Assembly (NCBI GenBank): GCA_905479905.1
Contig: CAJQOK010000001.1
Location: 1-12,497 of the forward strand
Reading direction: 5' to 3'
DNA: 12,497 bases
Source: an uncultured Aliterella sp.
Lineage (GTDB): Bacteria > Cyanobacteriota > Cyanobacteriia > Cyanobacteriales > Chroococcidiopsidaceae
Positions 1-7,703 of this stretch are shown here, one piece after another. The position numbers were made by a program, and so were the translations under genes. Every line of letters starts with the position of its first letter. The stretch's first letter is position 1. The notes below the pieces were generated by a model, which worked only from the letters and a program-made list of their open reading frames with translations, did no database searches and was not told the origin of the DNA.

Positions 1-2
1 TT

Positions 3-194
3 GTAGTAGATAGAAACGATACCAGTGGCGGTAGTGGGGCAAATTTTATTGTGGAATGGGTAGCCAAAACAGATATTTCTGAACCAATAGTAGAAGCGGT
101 AATGATTGGGAGTGCTTTACAACAAGGAATTTCTTGGATTAGTCCGGGTAAAGTGATTAAAAATCAAACAACCCCTCAGAAATCGCCTATCTAA
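3..194 (+). CDS. C-terminal end of an unrecognised protein (5' end outside the window)
   Basis: An open frame enters from the left edge and runs 63 codons to a TAA at 192-194. The visible tail is a mixed-polarity, probably soluble segment. It starts VVDRNDTSGGSGANF, continues through IVEWVAKTDISEPIVEAVMIG, and ends in a Lys/Gln/Pro-rich tail (KNQTTPQKSPI). I do not recognise the family and assign no function. Codon use resembles the neighbouring genes, and there is no competing frame with a better case. Its stop codon overlaps the stop of the convergent antiporter gene: the four bases CTAA at 191-194 serve both. The start, full length and domain content lie outside the window. Confidence 0.6.
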   Translation, partial: VVDRNDTSGGSGANFIVEWVAKTDISEPIVEAVMIGSALQQGISWISPGKVIKNQTTPQKSPI

Positions 195-1738
195 TCATCT
201 TCGAGTTTTAGCAGTTGCTCGTCAATATTTTGCAAACGCGATCGCACAATTTCTGAAGAAAGAATTTGTTTGCGGATAGCTTCACCCAAAGCTCCTTTTT
301 CTGCCAGCAGCAAGCGGCGGCGAATAGCATCAAGTTTAGAGCGATCGCCTGTGGTTGCTTCTAAGGTATCTGGGCGGCGGTTATAGATTTCCCGCAGTGC
401 TTTTTCTGCTCCTGCTACTCGTACCTGATAACCTGCGCGCATTTCTTCATAAACGGCTTTAGGCAATACTCCTGACTTCAACAAGCTATCTAATTCATCT
501 TGAGCGGCTTTACCTGTAATTAACTGAGCTTGCAACTGTTCGATTTGCTGGCGAGTTTCGGAAAACTTAGCTAATTTTAAGCGTTTTACTAGCCAAGGCA
601 AGCTTAAACCTTGACCTACTAAGGATACTAAAACGCAGCCATAAACTAGAGTAATCAGATATTCTCGCCCTGGTAGTGTCGTAGGTAAGCTCAACGCTAA
701 AGCCATTGAAAGCGAACCTTTGATGTTGCCGATAAAAAGTAAATGTTGATAGCGTAAGGGAATTGAGCGATCAATCCAGCGTATTAGGGCAAGCAACGGG
801 TAAACCGTGAGAATTCTTCCCACCTGATAAGCCAAAACTGCAAGTAAAACGGCTGGCAGAATTTTACTTAAAGTAACAGGGTTTATTTCTATGCCAATAA
901 GCAGAAATATAAAAGTATTGACCCCAAAACTGGCATATTCCCAAAAACTTAATAATGTAAGGCGATCGCCCGCAGAATTAGTTTGAGGAAGTCCCAGATT
1001 GCCAAAAATTAGCCCCGCCACTACCACCGCCACCGGGCCAGATACACCAAGAAACTGCCCCGCCTGAGAGGTTCCCAAAGCAACAGCAACCGTCAATAGT
1101 AGACTGCTGAGAGGATCGTTTAAACGGGCAAATATAGGTATGCTCAAGTAGCCTAAAACTAAACCTACTAGGCTGCCTCCTACCGCCACAAATAAAAATT
1201 CTTGGACTCCTTCTAAAAAGGTCAAAGAACCCGTTGAATATACTTTTACTATTAGGTTGAATAAAACTAAAGCGGCGGCATCGTTAAATAAAGTTTCGCC
1301 TTCAACAATAGTTGAAAGTCGGGCAGGAACAGGGATATCCTTAAATACGGCAATCATTGACACCGTATCTGTATTTGCCAGAATTACGCCTAAAAATAGG
1401 GCAGGTATCCAGTCTAATGTCAGCCCAAATTTTAATAGTACGGCGATAATAGCAGTGGCAAGCAATGCCCCAGGGCCCGCCAATAGAGCAATGGGTTTAA
1501 AAGTGCTGCGGAGACGGCGAACATCGGTATTAATGCCAGCTTCAAAAATTAAAATTGGCAGAAAAAGGTTTAAAACTAGGTAGGGATCTAACCCAACACG
1601 ACGAGATAATAACTCGGTGATGGGCAAACCTGCTAAAACTAAACCCGTAACATAAGGGATTCTTAGCCGCCGCGAAACCAAGGCGACGGTAGTAGCAATC
1701 AGCAACAAAATAATTAGAATCGGGACTAATTCAGGCAC
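191..1738 (-). CDS. CPA1-family Na+/H+ antiporter (NhaP/NhaS-like)
   Basis: Predicted inner-membrane cation/proton exchanger of 515 residues (Na_H_Exchanger domain about residues 5-390, some 12 hydrophobic segments). The ion-binding core shows the CPA1 signature FND at 151-153 preceded by VEGE (145-148). It also has a T123-D124 pair in the discontinuous helix, GR at 307-308, and a GNIKGSLSMALALSLP stretch (337-352) where relatives usually read G-x-R-G. Residues from about 390 onward form a hydrophilic, charged, probably coiled-coil cytosolic tail of roughly 125 residues, a common place for regulation. The family expels Na+ (or Li+) in exchange for H+ and sets internal pH; Synechocystis has several paralogs (NhaS1-5) and I cannot say which this matches. 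The start is GTG at 1736-1738. An in-frame stop lies about 40 nt upstream with no ATG between, and no Shine-Dalgarno is evident. It follows the GH57 gene by 74 nt in the same direction. Confidence 0.9.
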   Translation of the reverse strand: MPELVPILIILLLIATTVALVSRRLRIPYVTGLVLAGLPITELLSRRVGLDPYLVLNLFLPILIFEAGINTDVRRLRSTFKPIALLAGPGALLATAIIAVLLKFGLTLDWIPALFLGVILANTDTVSMIAVFKDIPVPARLSTIVEGETLFNDAAALVLFNLIVKVYSTGSLTFLEGVQEFLFVAVGGSLVGLVLGYLSIPIFARLNDPLSSLLLTVAVALGTSQAGQFLGVSGPVAVVVAGLIFGNLGLPQTNSAGDRLTLLSFWEYASFGVNTFIFLLIGIEINPVTLSKILPAVLLAVLAYQVGRILTVYPLLALIRWIDRSIPLRYQHLLFIGNIKGSLSMALALSLPTTLPGREYLITLVYGCVLVSLVGQGLSLPWLVKRLKLAKFSETRQQIEQLQAQLITGKAAQDELDSLLKSGVLPKAVYEEMRAGYQVRVAGAEKALREIYNRRPDTLEATTGDRSKLDAIRRRLLLAEKGALGEAIRKQILSSEIVRSRLQNIDEQLLKLEDD

Positions 1739-1760
1739 GTATACATCAGCTAAAAGTATT

Positions 1761-1777
1761 TGTAAACGAGTGTAAAC
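1761..1777. repeat. Direct repeat TGTAAAC x2, 10-bp period
   Basis: TGTAAAC occurs at 1761-1767 and again at 1771-1777, so the two copies sit one helical turn apart. They lie 23-39 nt upstream of the antiporter GTG, in the 74-nt spacer after the GH57 gene. A pair of half-sites on the same DNA face is what a dimeric regulator could bind, but with only two copies of an AT-rich 7-mer chance is a real alternative. Confidence 0.35.
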
Positions 1778-1812
1778 TCAAAAAAATGTTGTTGCACCTA
1801 CCTATCTATTAG

Positions 1813-3273
1813 TTAAAAATTATCTGTCAATATCTTTTCACCGCGCCTGTAAATTTCCCGTGCGTAATCTGTCCACACCCCTTGTCCCCAATAACGAAAA
1901 CAACTGGTTTGCAGTAAAAGATTGTGTAGCAATGCTTGACGATAGTTAGATGATTGAGTATTTGCTGGCTCTACCTTCTGGTGAAACAAAGCGCTAAGTT
2001 GATTCATGGGAGTTAAGACATTTTCATAACCCTTTACCCAACTTAAATTGTTAGTCCAAGAAGCCCCATCGACATGAAAATTTGGGTTATTTTGCTTCAG
2101 AAAGGCGATCGCATTATTCACCGCATCGGGCGCATACTTAGAATTTACTTGCTCCCAAATCTGATGTTGTCCTACAGCTTGACAGGTGGGAAAGTCATCA
2201 GCAGTGCAACCAATAGACTCAATCAATTCTAAATACTCTGTACCCGTGACGCTAACAACATCATTACCCATTTCTTCCCAAGCTCTCATAAATGCGCCAG
2301 GAAACTCATTCATCATCACGCCACCATTTTCCCCATCACCAATTTGAGTAACTATTGGCGGTACAGAAACATTGCCTAAAGTTTGCCTTGATAAGGTTTT
2401 TGCCTCATAATACGGCTGCATCTGCGCGACTAATTTAGTATCCGATCCTTGAGTTTTAATTAAGGCTGTAATACTTAAAGTTTCCCCTTGAGAATTACGC
2501 GCTACTAAACGGTGGGGTAAATGCTTGTACTGTAATGGTTGCCCAGTTAAGGTTTCTATAGAATGCTCTTGCACCATCACCCAACGGTAGCCGCAGTCTA
2601 GTAAAGCTTTGACAAATTCAAACAAAGTATCGGGATGGTTAGGTAAGTGCATCTCTGGCGGCGAAAAACCTTTGACTCGTGCTAAAGCTTCCCAGCCAAA
2701 AATTGCTGCAAAATGATGTTGCCAAGCGCGAATATGCAGTTTAATATCGGGAATTGGAGTAGAGGGAACTACAGCATGACTCCACATTGTCCCTAGCCAT
2801 TCTACATAAGGCTGATAAGTGCGATCGCACGTTATCCGTTTAAGATTTTCTATCACATCCCCGCGTCCCATTTGCCGCAATCCCCATAGCAAATTACCAG
2901 AATAATCCAACATTACGCGCGGATTTTTGCCTTGACTAACAAGATCGCAAATCATATCCGCCATGCGACTGTAACAATGAGCAAAAGGCGCAGCATTATG
3001 GTTATCTCCTTCCGAGGAATGCTCAAACATATACTGCAAATTGCTAATTAATTCGCCATTGCTTCCCGCCGGAATTATCGGTTGCTGCATATGTAAGGCG
3101 ATCGCAAAGGTAGCTTTTACGTTTTGAATATCTATATTACTTGTGGGTAAAAATACTGGTCTATCATTTTTAACTACCGTTTCAACCAAAGATTCTGAAC
3201 CACAAATATTTGGTAATCCATCAATTATTTCTGGTAAAGTCGGTAAGGTTAGCGATTCTGATGCTGCAACCAT
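1813..3273 (-). CDS. Glycoside hydrolase family 57 protein
   Basis: A 486-residue protein with a GH57-type (beta/alpha)7-barrel catalytic domain over about residues 52-430. The family acts on alpha-glucans (amylase, branching enzyme, 4-alpha-glucanotransferase, alpha-galactosidase). Here the opening strand reads ATFAIALHMQQP (54-65, H61). The presumed nucleophile motif is GFSPPEMHLP (202-211, E207). The presumed acid/base motif is IGDGENGG (311-318, D313). Both key residues therefore seem present, but the motifs diverge from characterised amylases and branching enzymes, so the substrate is open. No signal peptide is seen, so it should be cytosolic and may act on glycogen or a compatible-solute glycoside. 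The start is ATG at 3271-3273, with no Shine-Dalgarno and a candidate promoter very close upstream. It is followed after 74 nt by the antiporter gene. The N-terminal 50 residues are low in recognisable features. Confidence 0.88.
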   Translation of the reverse strand: MVAASESLTLPTLPEIIDGLPNICGSESLVETVVKNDRPVFLPTSNIDIQNVKATFAIALHMQQPIIPAGSNGELISNLQYMFEHSSEGDNHNAAPFAHCYSRMADMICDLVSQGKNPRVMLDYSGNLLWGLRQMGRGDVIENLKRITCDRTYQPYVEWLGTMWSHAVVPSTPIPDIKLHIRAWQHHFAAIFGWEALARVKGFSPPEMHLPNHPDTLFEFVKALLDCGYRWVMVQEHSIETLTGQPLQYKHLPHRLVARNSQGETLSITALIKTQGSDTKLVAQMQPYYEAKTLSRQTLGNVSVPPIVTQIGDGENGGVMMNEFPGAFMRAWEEMGNDVVSVTGTEYLELIESIGCTADDFPTCQAVGQHQIWEQVNSKYAPDAVNNAIAFLKQNNPNFHVDGASWTNNLSWVKGYENVLTPMNQLSALFHQKVEPANTQSSNYRQALLHNLLLQTSCFRYWGQGVWTDYAREIYRRGEKILTDNF

Positions 3274-3289
3274 TTTTGTTAGTTTTAGT

Positions 3290-3318
3290 AAGATAAGTTT
3301 ATGTTACTAAATTCTCAA
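3290..3318 (-). promoter_or_regulatory. Candidate sigma70-type promoter for the GH57 gene
   Basis: On the minus strand TTGAGA (3318-3313, 5 of 6 to the -35 consensus) is followed after 17 bp by TATCTT (3295-3290, 4 of 6 to -10). Transcription would begin near 3283, leaving a leader of only about 10 nt before the ATG. That would fit the missing Shine-Dalgarno. The prediction is by eye in an AT-rich spacer. Confidence 0.35.
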
Positions 3319-3338
3319 CTTTACCCACTAAAAACTTA

Positions 3339-3367
3339 TTGAAAGTATTGATAAAGGTAGGTACATA
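3339..3367 (+). promoter_or_regulatory. Candidate sigma70-type promoter for the small protein/NADAR pair
   Basis: TTGAAA at 3339-3344 and TACATA at 3362-3367 are separated by 17 bp. The -35 matches 5 of 6 positions and the -10 matches 3 of 6. The overlapping CATAGT at 3364-3369 is an alternative -10. Transcription would start around 3374, about 34 nt before the ATG at 3408, leaving room for the ribosome binding site at 3395-3400. It diverges from the GH57 promoter candidate, with only about 20 bp between the two -35 boxes. Confidence 0.35.
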
Positions 3368-3394
3368 GTTTAGTAAAAACAACGCAACCAAATA

Positions 3395-3400
3395 AGAGGA
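3395..3400 (+). promoter_or_regulatory. Ribosome binding site AGAGGA of the 62-residue protein
   Basis: AGAGGA ends 7 nt before the ATG at 3408. It is one of the clearest Shine-Dalgarno sequences in the window and supports the short reading frame downstream as a real gene. Confidence 0.55.
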
Positions 3401-3407
3401 ATTACTA

Positions 3408-3596
3408 ATGAATGAGCCATATTTAACAGAACTATATCAAAAAATTGATGCTGGGGTGAAATTAGCGATCGCCGAAGCCATAGAAAAGCACCGTAAATTA
3501 GGACAGTCAATTAGTATTTGGCAAGATGGTCAAATCGTCACTTTAACCGCAGACCAAATCCCGCCTCTTGAATCAGAGAAAAGCCAAATTAAATAA
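3408..3596 (+). CDS. Small conserved-looking hypothetical protein (62 aa)
   Basis: A 62-residue protein with a convincing ATG and a good upstream AGAGGA. Residues 4-32 look like one long amphipathic helix (YLTELYQKIDAGVKLAIAEA onward, ending in EKHRKLG). Residues 33-47 then form short beta strands around SISIWQDGQIVTLTADQI. I recall many cyanobacterial small proteins with the same plan, an AIxEAxxxHRxxG helix followed by a SIxIWxDGxIVxL strand pair, but know of no assigned function. A stand-alone antitoxin or small adaptor shape is possible but unproven. It has no signal peptide or membrane segment. The NADAR-family gene follows after 20 nt in the same direction, so the two are probably co-transcribed. 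A HIP1 octamer (3465-3472) lies within the frame and encodes part of the helix. Confidence 0.75.
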   Translation: MNEPYLTELYQKIDAGVKLAIAEAIEKHRKLGQSISIWQDGQIVTLTADQIPPLESEKSQIK

Positions 3597-3616
3597 ATTT
3601 AATAATTAAGTTGTCA

Positions 3617-4054
3617 ATGACTATATATTTTTACAGTACCCGCGAACAATACGGTTGTTTCTCTAACTTTTCTCTGCATGGTTTCCAGCTAGATAGTGTT
3701 TGGTGGACGACAAACGAACACTACTTTCAAGCGCAAAAATTTGTCGGTACGCCTTATGGTGAGGAGCTTAGAGCGATAAAAACACCGGGAGAGGCGGCAA
3801 AAAGAGGGCGATCGCGCACGTTACCCTTGCGTTTGGACTGGGAGCAAGTAAAGGACGATATCATGCGCCAAGGGGTGCTACAGAAGTTTAAAACCCATAG
3901 CAATATTGGCGAAATTTTGCTCTCTACAAGTGATGAATTAATAGTTGAAAATGCGCCTAAAGACTATTACTGGGGTTGCGGTGCGGATGGTAGCGGGAAA
4001 AATATGTTGGGAAAAATTTTGATGGAAGTGCGAGAAATATTAAGCGACTTCTAG
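3617..4054 (+). CDS. NADAR/YbiA-like N-glycosidase family protein
   Basis: A 145-residue single-domain protein of the NADAR (YbiA) superfamily. Numbered from the ATG at 3617, the family landmarks appear in order: the GCFSNFS segment (13-19), [10 protein letters not shown] (33-42, with E34 and H35), the GEAAKRGR segment (58-65), a KDYYWGCG stretch (115-122) and a terminal [13 protein letters not shown] (127-139). Known members cleave N-glycosidic bonds: YbiA-type enzymes act on early riboflavin-pathway intermediates, and others remove ADP-ribose from guanine bases as partners of DarT-like toxins. Which reaction applies here cannot be read from the sequence. A TTG six bases upstream in frame (3611) would add two residues; I prefer the ATG. 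No clear Shine-Dalgarno is present, and coupling to the upstream small gene 20 nt away is plausible. The TAG stop overlaps the stop of dnaE on the other strand (CTAG, 4051-4054). Confidence 0.88.
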   Translation: MTIYFYSTREQYGCFSNFSLHGFQLDSVWWTTNEHYFQAQKFVGTPYGEELRAIKTPGEAAKRGRSRTLPLRLDWEQVKDDIMRQGVLQKFKTHSNIGEILLSTSDELIVENAPKDYYWGCGADGSGKNMLGKILMEVREILSDF

Positions 4055-7000
4055 GTAAAATTGGCTAAAGGTTGAGCATAAGCCATAAAATTTGCAGTGG
4101 TGAGCGACTGTACCGCAGCATTGCAGTTTTGTACCCAATACTGACGACCAAAACGGACTAATTGACGGTTATTTATGGCTGTGACGATCGCAAGTACGGG
4201 AGTATTAGCTTTGTCTTTGTCGCCAGACTGCTCTTGCAGAATGCTTCTTAACTGGTTTTGCTTTGAAGTGTCTACGGCTTGTTCGATAGTTAATTCCACC
4301 ATTAACATTTGCACTTTGTCAATTAATTGAGCATTTTCAATAATTAGCTGAAGCTCGTCGTCATCTTTGCGATCAAGTTTACCCCAAACAATTAGGCGCG
4401 CATCGGTAACTAGCAACGAGCCAATTTGCTCGAAGGTTCTCGGAAATACTACAGCTTCCGTTTGTCCTGTCAAGTCTTCGAGTTTTACAATTGCCATGCG
4501 ATCGCCTTTTTTGGTGGTAATTGGTTTAACATTACTAATCATCACTACCGCACACAGTAAGGCTTTCTTGCTTTGCGCTTCTAATTCGCTTAAATTAATT
4601 GGTGCTAAAACTTGCATGGCGGAACGCACAGATTTTAGGGGATGATCGGAAACATAAAAGCCAAGTAATTCTTTCTCTTTATTGAGCTTTTCTTGTTGCG
4701 AAAAATCCGCTACTTTTGCAGCTTTAGGGACTGAATCAAACTTATTACTTGCTTGCTCGTTATTTTCCAATCCGCTCCAATCAAAGAGGTTTACTTGTCC
4801 ACTGGCGCGTTCTTTGAGGCGCGATTGCGACCAATCTAAAACGACATCTAAATCGTGGATTAACTGATTGCGATTAGGCTCAATTTTGTCAAAACCACCG
4901 CATAAAATCAAAGTTTCCAAAGCGCGACGGCTGACTGTATGCAAATCTACGCGATCGCACAAATCGGCTAATGACTTAAATTCGCCACCATTATTTCTTG
5001 CTTCTAAAATACATTCACTTGCACCTAGTCCCAGATTTCGCACCGCACAAAATCCAAACAAAATTGTAGTATCTAACGGCGCAAAATCTATAACCGAACG
5101 ATTGATATCTACTTGTTCTATAGGAATATTCATTGTCAAACAAGTAGCAATATATTTTTGCACCTTATCTGTATCGCCGCTATTTGATGTTAACAGTGCC
5201 GCCATATATTCCACAGGATAATTTGCTTTCAAGTAAGTTGTTTGATAAGTTACATAGGCATAAGCTGTTGAATGAGATTTGTTAAAACAATATTCCGCGA
5301 ATTTGACCATTTGCTCAAACAAAAATTCAGCAACTTGTTGTCTTACACCATTTTTTGCCGCTCCATCTACAAAAGTTTCTCGATGTTTTTGCATCTCTGA
5401 TGCTTTCTTTTTACCCATTGCTCGTCTAAGTAAATCAGCTTGTCCCAAAGAGTACCCAGCCAAGTCTTGAGCCTGTCTCATGATTTGCTCTTGATAAACT
5501 AAAACTCCATAGGTTTCTTCTAAAATTGGCTCTTGTAAAGGAGTTTTATATTCTATTTTTTCTCTACCATGTTTGCGGTCGATAAATTCAGGAATTAAAC
5601 CCGCATCTAATGGCCCTGGACGATATAATGCCAAAATTGACGAAATATCTTCTATACAAGAAGGACGCAAATCTTTAACTATTTGCCGCATTCCTGAAGA
5701 CTCTAGCTGAAAAATACCTTCTAATTCTCCATCTTCTAACATTTTGTAAGTCTTTTCTACATCTTGAGGCATTTTTTTTACTTCACCTTTAGCAAGAATT
5801 TTTTGGACTCTCCTTTCTTCTAAAGGTAAGGCATCAGGATCGATACTTATGTGGCGATTTTCTTTAATTAAATCAACAGTTTTTTGAATTAAAGTTAAAT
5901 TTCTTAATCCCAAAAAATCCATTTTCAATAATCCCAAAGATTCTAAATCTTCCATGAAGTATTGAGTAATTACCGAGCCATCATTATTTCTTTGCAAAGG
6001 CACAATTTCATCTAAAGGTTCCGATGAAATTACTACCCCGGCGGCGTGAACTCCGTAAGTTTTATTAGTTCCTTCGACGCGCATTGCCATATCAATCCAA
6101 TGGTGTACCTTTGGATCATTGTCGTATTTTTCTTTAAATTCTGGCGCTGGTGTAGCATCAGAAATCATTACAGCTAACTTAGTTGGCTTACCTCTAACTA
6201 CAGGAATTAGTTTTGCCATTTTGTCGGATTCTCCGTAAGGAATATCTAACACTCTTGCTACATCTTTTAGTACCGATTTTGACGTTAAGCGGTTGAAAGT
6301 AATAATTTGAGCAACTTTATCTGCGCCATATTTATTCGTCACATATTCAATTACTTTTCCGCGTTTTTCAATACAAAAATCCGTATCAATATCCGGCATT
6401 GATTTACGTTCTGGGTTTAAAAATCTCTCAAATAATAACCCATGATGGACAGGATCGATATTAGTAATTTGCAGCGCGTAAGCAACTAAAGAACCCGCCG
6501 CCGAGCCTCTACCTGGCCCTACAGGAATGCTATTATCTCTAGCATATTTGATGTAATCCCACACTACTAAAAAGTAAGTAGCAAACCCCATTTGCTGCAT
6601 CATTTTTAGTTCGTAATCTAGCCTTTCTCGATAAACTGGCTCGATTTCGTGAGCAGATTTGCGGTTAAATCTTTTTAGCAATCCTTGCCAAGTAACAAGT
6701 TCTAAAAAAGTATCAGCAGTGTGTCCGGGAGGAAATTCATAGTTAGGAATACGAGACTCACCCATAAGGTCGTAAGGCTCGACTTTTTCGGCTACTTCTA
6801 AGGTAGTTGCGATCGCTTCATCTATTACTTCTGCTGGGAGATGATCTCGAAACAATTGTCTCATTTCTTGAGCCGATTTGAGATACTCTGTACCGCTATA
6901 GCGCATCCGCTTATCTTCACTGATTAGCTTTTTAGTTTGAATACATAGCAAAGCATCGTGGGCTTCTACGTCGTAGCAAGAAACAAAATGCGAGTCATTG

Positions 7001-7617
7001 GTAGCAATAAACTTAATGTCTAATTCACGGGCAATTTTAATTATTTCAACATTAACAATTCGGTCTTCTGGCAATCCATGATCTTGAATTTCTAAGTAAT
7101 AGTCGTCTGCGAATATAGCTTTGTATTCTTTAGCTACTTTTCGCGCTACATCTAATCTACCTGCGAGGATTGCTTGGGGTATTTCTCCACCTAAGCAAGC
7201 ACTGGTGACTATTAAACCTTCATGATATTGGGTAAGTAATTCTTTATTAACACAAGGACGAGCAAAAATGCCGCTTCCTTGCATTCCTTTAAGGTGAGAA
7301 ATAGTGGTTAACTTAACTAAATTTTTGTATCCTTTAGTATTTTTAGCTAAAACAACTTGATGATATTTAGGTACTTTACGACGGGCTTTATTTTCAATAT
7401 CACCATTCATTACATACATTTCATTGCCAATAATTGGCTTGACATTTCTACTACGACATACTTTAATAAGTTCAATCGCTCCATACATTACACCATGATC
7501 GGTAAGGGCGATCGCTTTCATATCTAATTCAATCGCTCGATCTACCAGTGCGGGTAGTTGACTTGCACCATCAAGCAAGCTGTAATCACTGTGGATGTGT
7601 AAACCAACAAAAGACAT
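4051..7617 (-). CDS. dnaE: DNA polymerase III subunit alpha, unsplit and intein-free
   Basis: Replicative C-family polymerase catalytic subunit, 1188 residues, close to the sum of the two Synechocystis exteins as I recall them (about 1197). The domains run in this order. The PHP domain spans about 1-280 and has H7, H9, D16, H41, E66, H86, C141, D208 and H210 as likely metal ligands. The palm/fingers/thumb region has [10 protein letters not shown] (367-376), the catalytic acidic pair in PDIDTD (D409, D411) and D567 in KMDFLG. A beta-binding/HhH region follows. The OB fold spans about 1018-1098, and a C-terminal tail of about 90 residues closes the protein. Y776 and C777, which flank the split intein in many cyanobacteria, are adjacent codons here (5292-5287). 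The start is ATG at 7615-7617 with no obvious Shine-Dalgarno. An 86-nt spacer separates it from the hydrolase gene upstream, so it may have its own promoter, although I see no convincing one. Confidence 0.98.
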   Translation of the reverse strand: MSFVGLHIHSDYSLLDGASQLPALVDRAIELDMKAIALTDHGVMYGAIELIKVCRSRNVKPIIGNEMYVMNGDIENKARRKVPKYHQVVLAKNTKGYKNLVKLTTISHLKGMQGSGIFARPCVNKELLTQYHEGLIVTSACLGGEIPQAILAGRLDVARKVAKEYKAIFADDYYLEIQDHGLPEDRIVNVEIIKIARELDIKFIATNDSHFVSCYDVEAHDALLCIQTKKLISEDKRMRYSGTEYLKSAQEMRQLFRDHLPAEVIDEAIATTLEVAEKVEPYDLMGESRIPNYEFPPGHTADTFLELVTWQGLLKRFNRKSAHEIEPVYRERLDYELKMMQQMGFATYFLVVWDYIKYARDNSIPVGPGRGSAAGSLVAYALQITNIDPVHHGLLFERFLNPERKSMPDIDTDFCIEKRGKVIEYVTNKYGADKVAQIITFNRLTSKSVLKDVARVLDIPYGESDKMAKLIPVVRGKPTKLAVMISDATPAPEFKEKYDNDPKVHHWIDMAMRVEGTNKTYGVHAAGVVISSEPLDEIVPLQRNNDGSVITQYFMEDLESLGLLKMDFLGLRNLTLIQKTVDLIKENRHISIDPDALPLEERRVQKILAKGEVKKMPQDVEKTYKMLEDGELEGIFQLESSGMRQIVKDLRPSCIEDISSILALYRPGPLDAGLIPEFIDRKHGREKIEYKTPLQEPILEETYGVLVYQEQIMRQAQDLAGYSLGQADLLRRAMGKKKASEMQKHRETFVDGAAKNGVRQQVAEFLFEQMVKFAEYCFNKSHSTAYAYVTYQTTYLKANYPVEYMAALLTSNSGDTDKVQKYIATCLTMNIPIEQVDINRSVIDFAPLDTTILFGFCAVRNLGLGASECILEARNNGGEFKSLADLCDRVDLHTVSRRALETLILCGGFDKIEPNRNQLIHDLDVVLDWSQSRLKERASGQVNLFDWSGLENNEQASNKFDSVPKAAKVADFSQQEKLNKEKELLGFYVSDHPLKSVRSAMQVLAPINLSELEAQSKKALLCAVVMISNVKPITTKKGDRMAIVKLEDLTGQTEAVVFPRTFEQIGSLLVTDARLIVWGKLDRKDDDELQLIIENAQLIDKVQMLMVELTIEQAVDTSKQNQLRSILQEQSGDKDKANTPVLAIVTAINNRQLVRFGRQYWVQNCNAAVQSLTTANFMAYAQPLANFT

Positions 7618-7703
7618 AGGTTTATTAAATATTTGTAGTTATTGACTTAGCTTTGGGTAATTAGTCGCGTGGGAAGCTGTAAAAATATTGCTATATATAC
7701 ATT

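Noticed and set aside
1257..1583. A 108-codon plus-strand frame inside the antiporter gene
   Set aside because: It is antisense to conserved membrane segments, with no promoter, no Shine-Dalgarno and an unlikely composition.
1767..1786. GAGT-GTAA-ACTC stem next to an A6 run, as a terminator after the GH57 gene
   Set aside because: On the minus strand, which carries the GH57 transcript, the T-run precedes the stem instead of following it, and the stem is only four pairs.
3611..3616. TTG start two codons upstream of the NADAR ATG
   Set aside because: The ATG at 3617 starts the family-like sequence (MTIYFYS) and ATG is the stronger codon; nothing upstream favours the TTG.
4367..5470. Several plus-strand open frames of 60-117 codons lying antisense to dnaE
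   Set aside because: They have Ser/Thr/Cys-rich, low-complexity translations, no ribosome sites, and lie wholly inside strongly conserved dnaE codons. They are antisense shadows.
7676..7703. AT-rich stretch with ATAT repeats after the hydrolase, as an intrinsic terminator
   Set aside because: Only a weak A/T stem can form; there is no GC-rich hairpin, so termination cannot be supported.
7618..7703. dnaE promoter in the spacer upstream of its ATG
   Set aside because: The best pair found (TTACCC, 17 bp, TACAAA) matches too few consensus positions to list as a feature.
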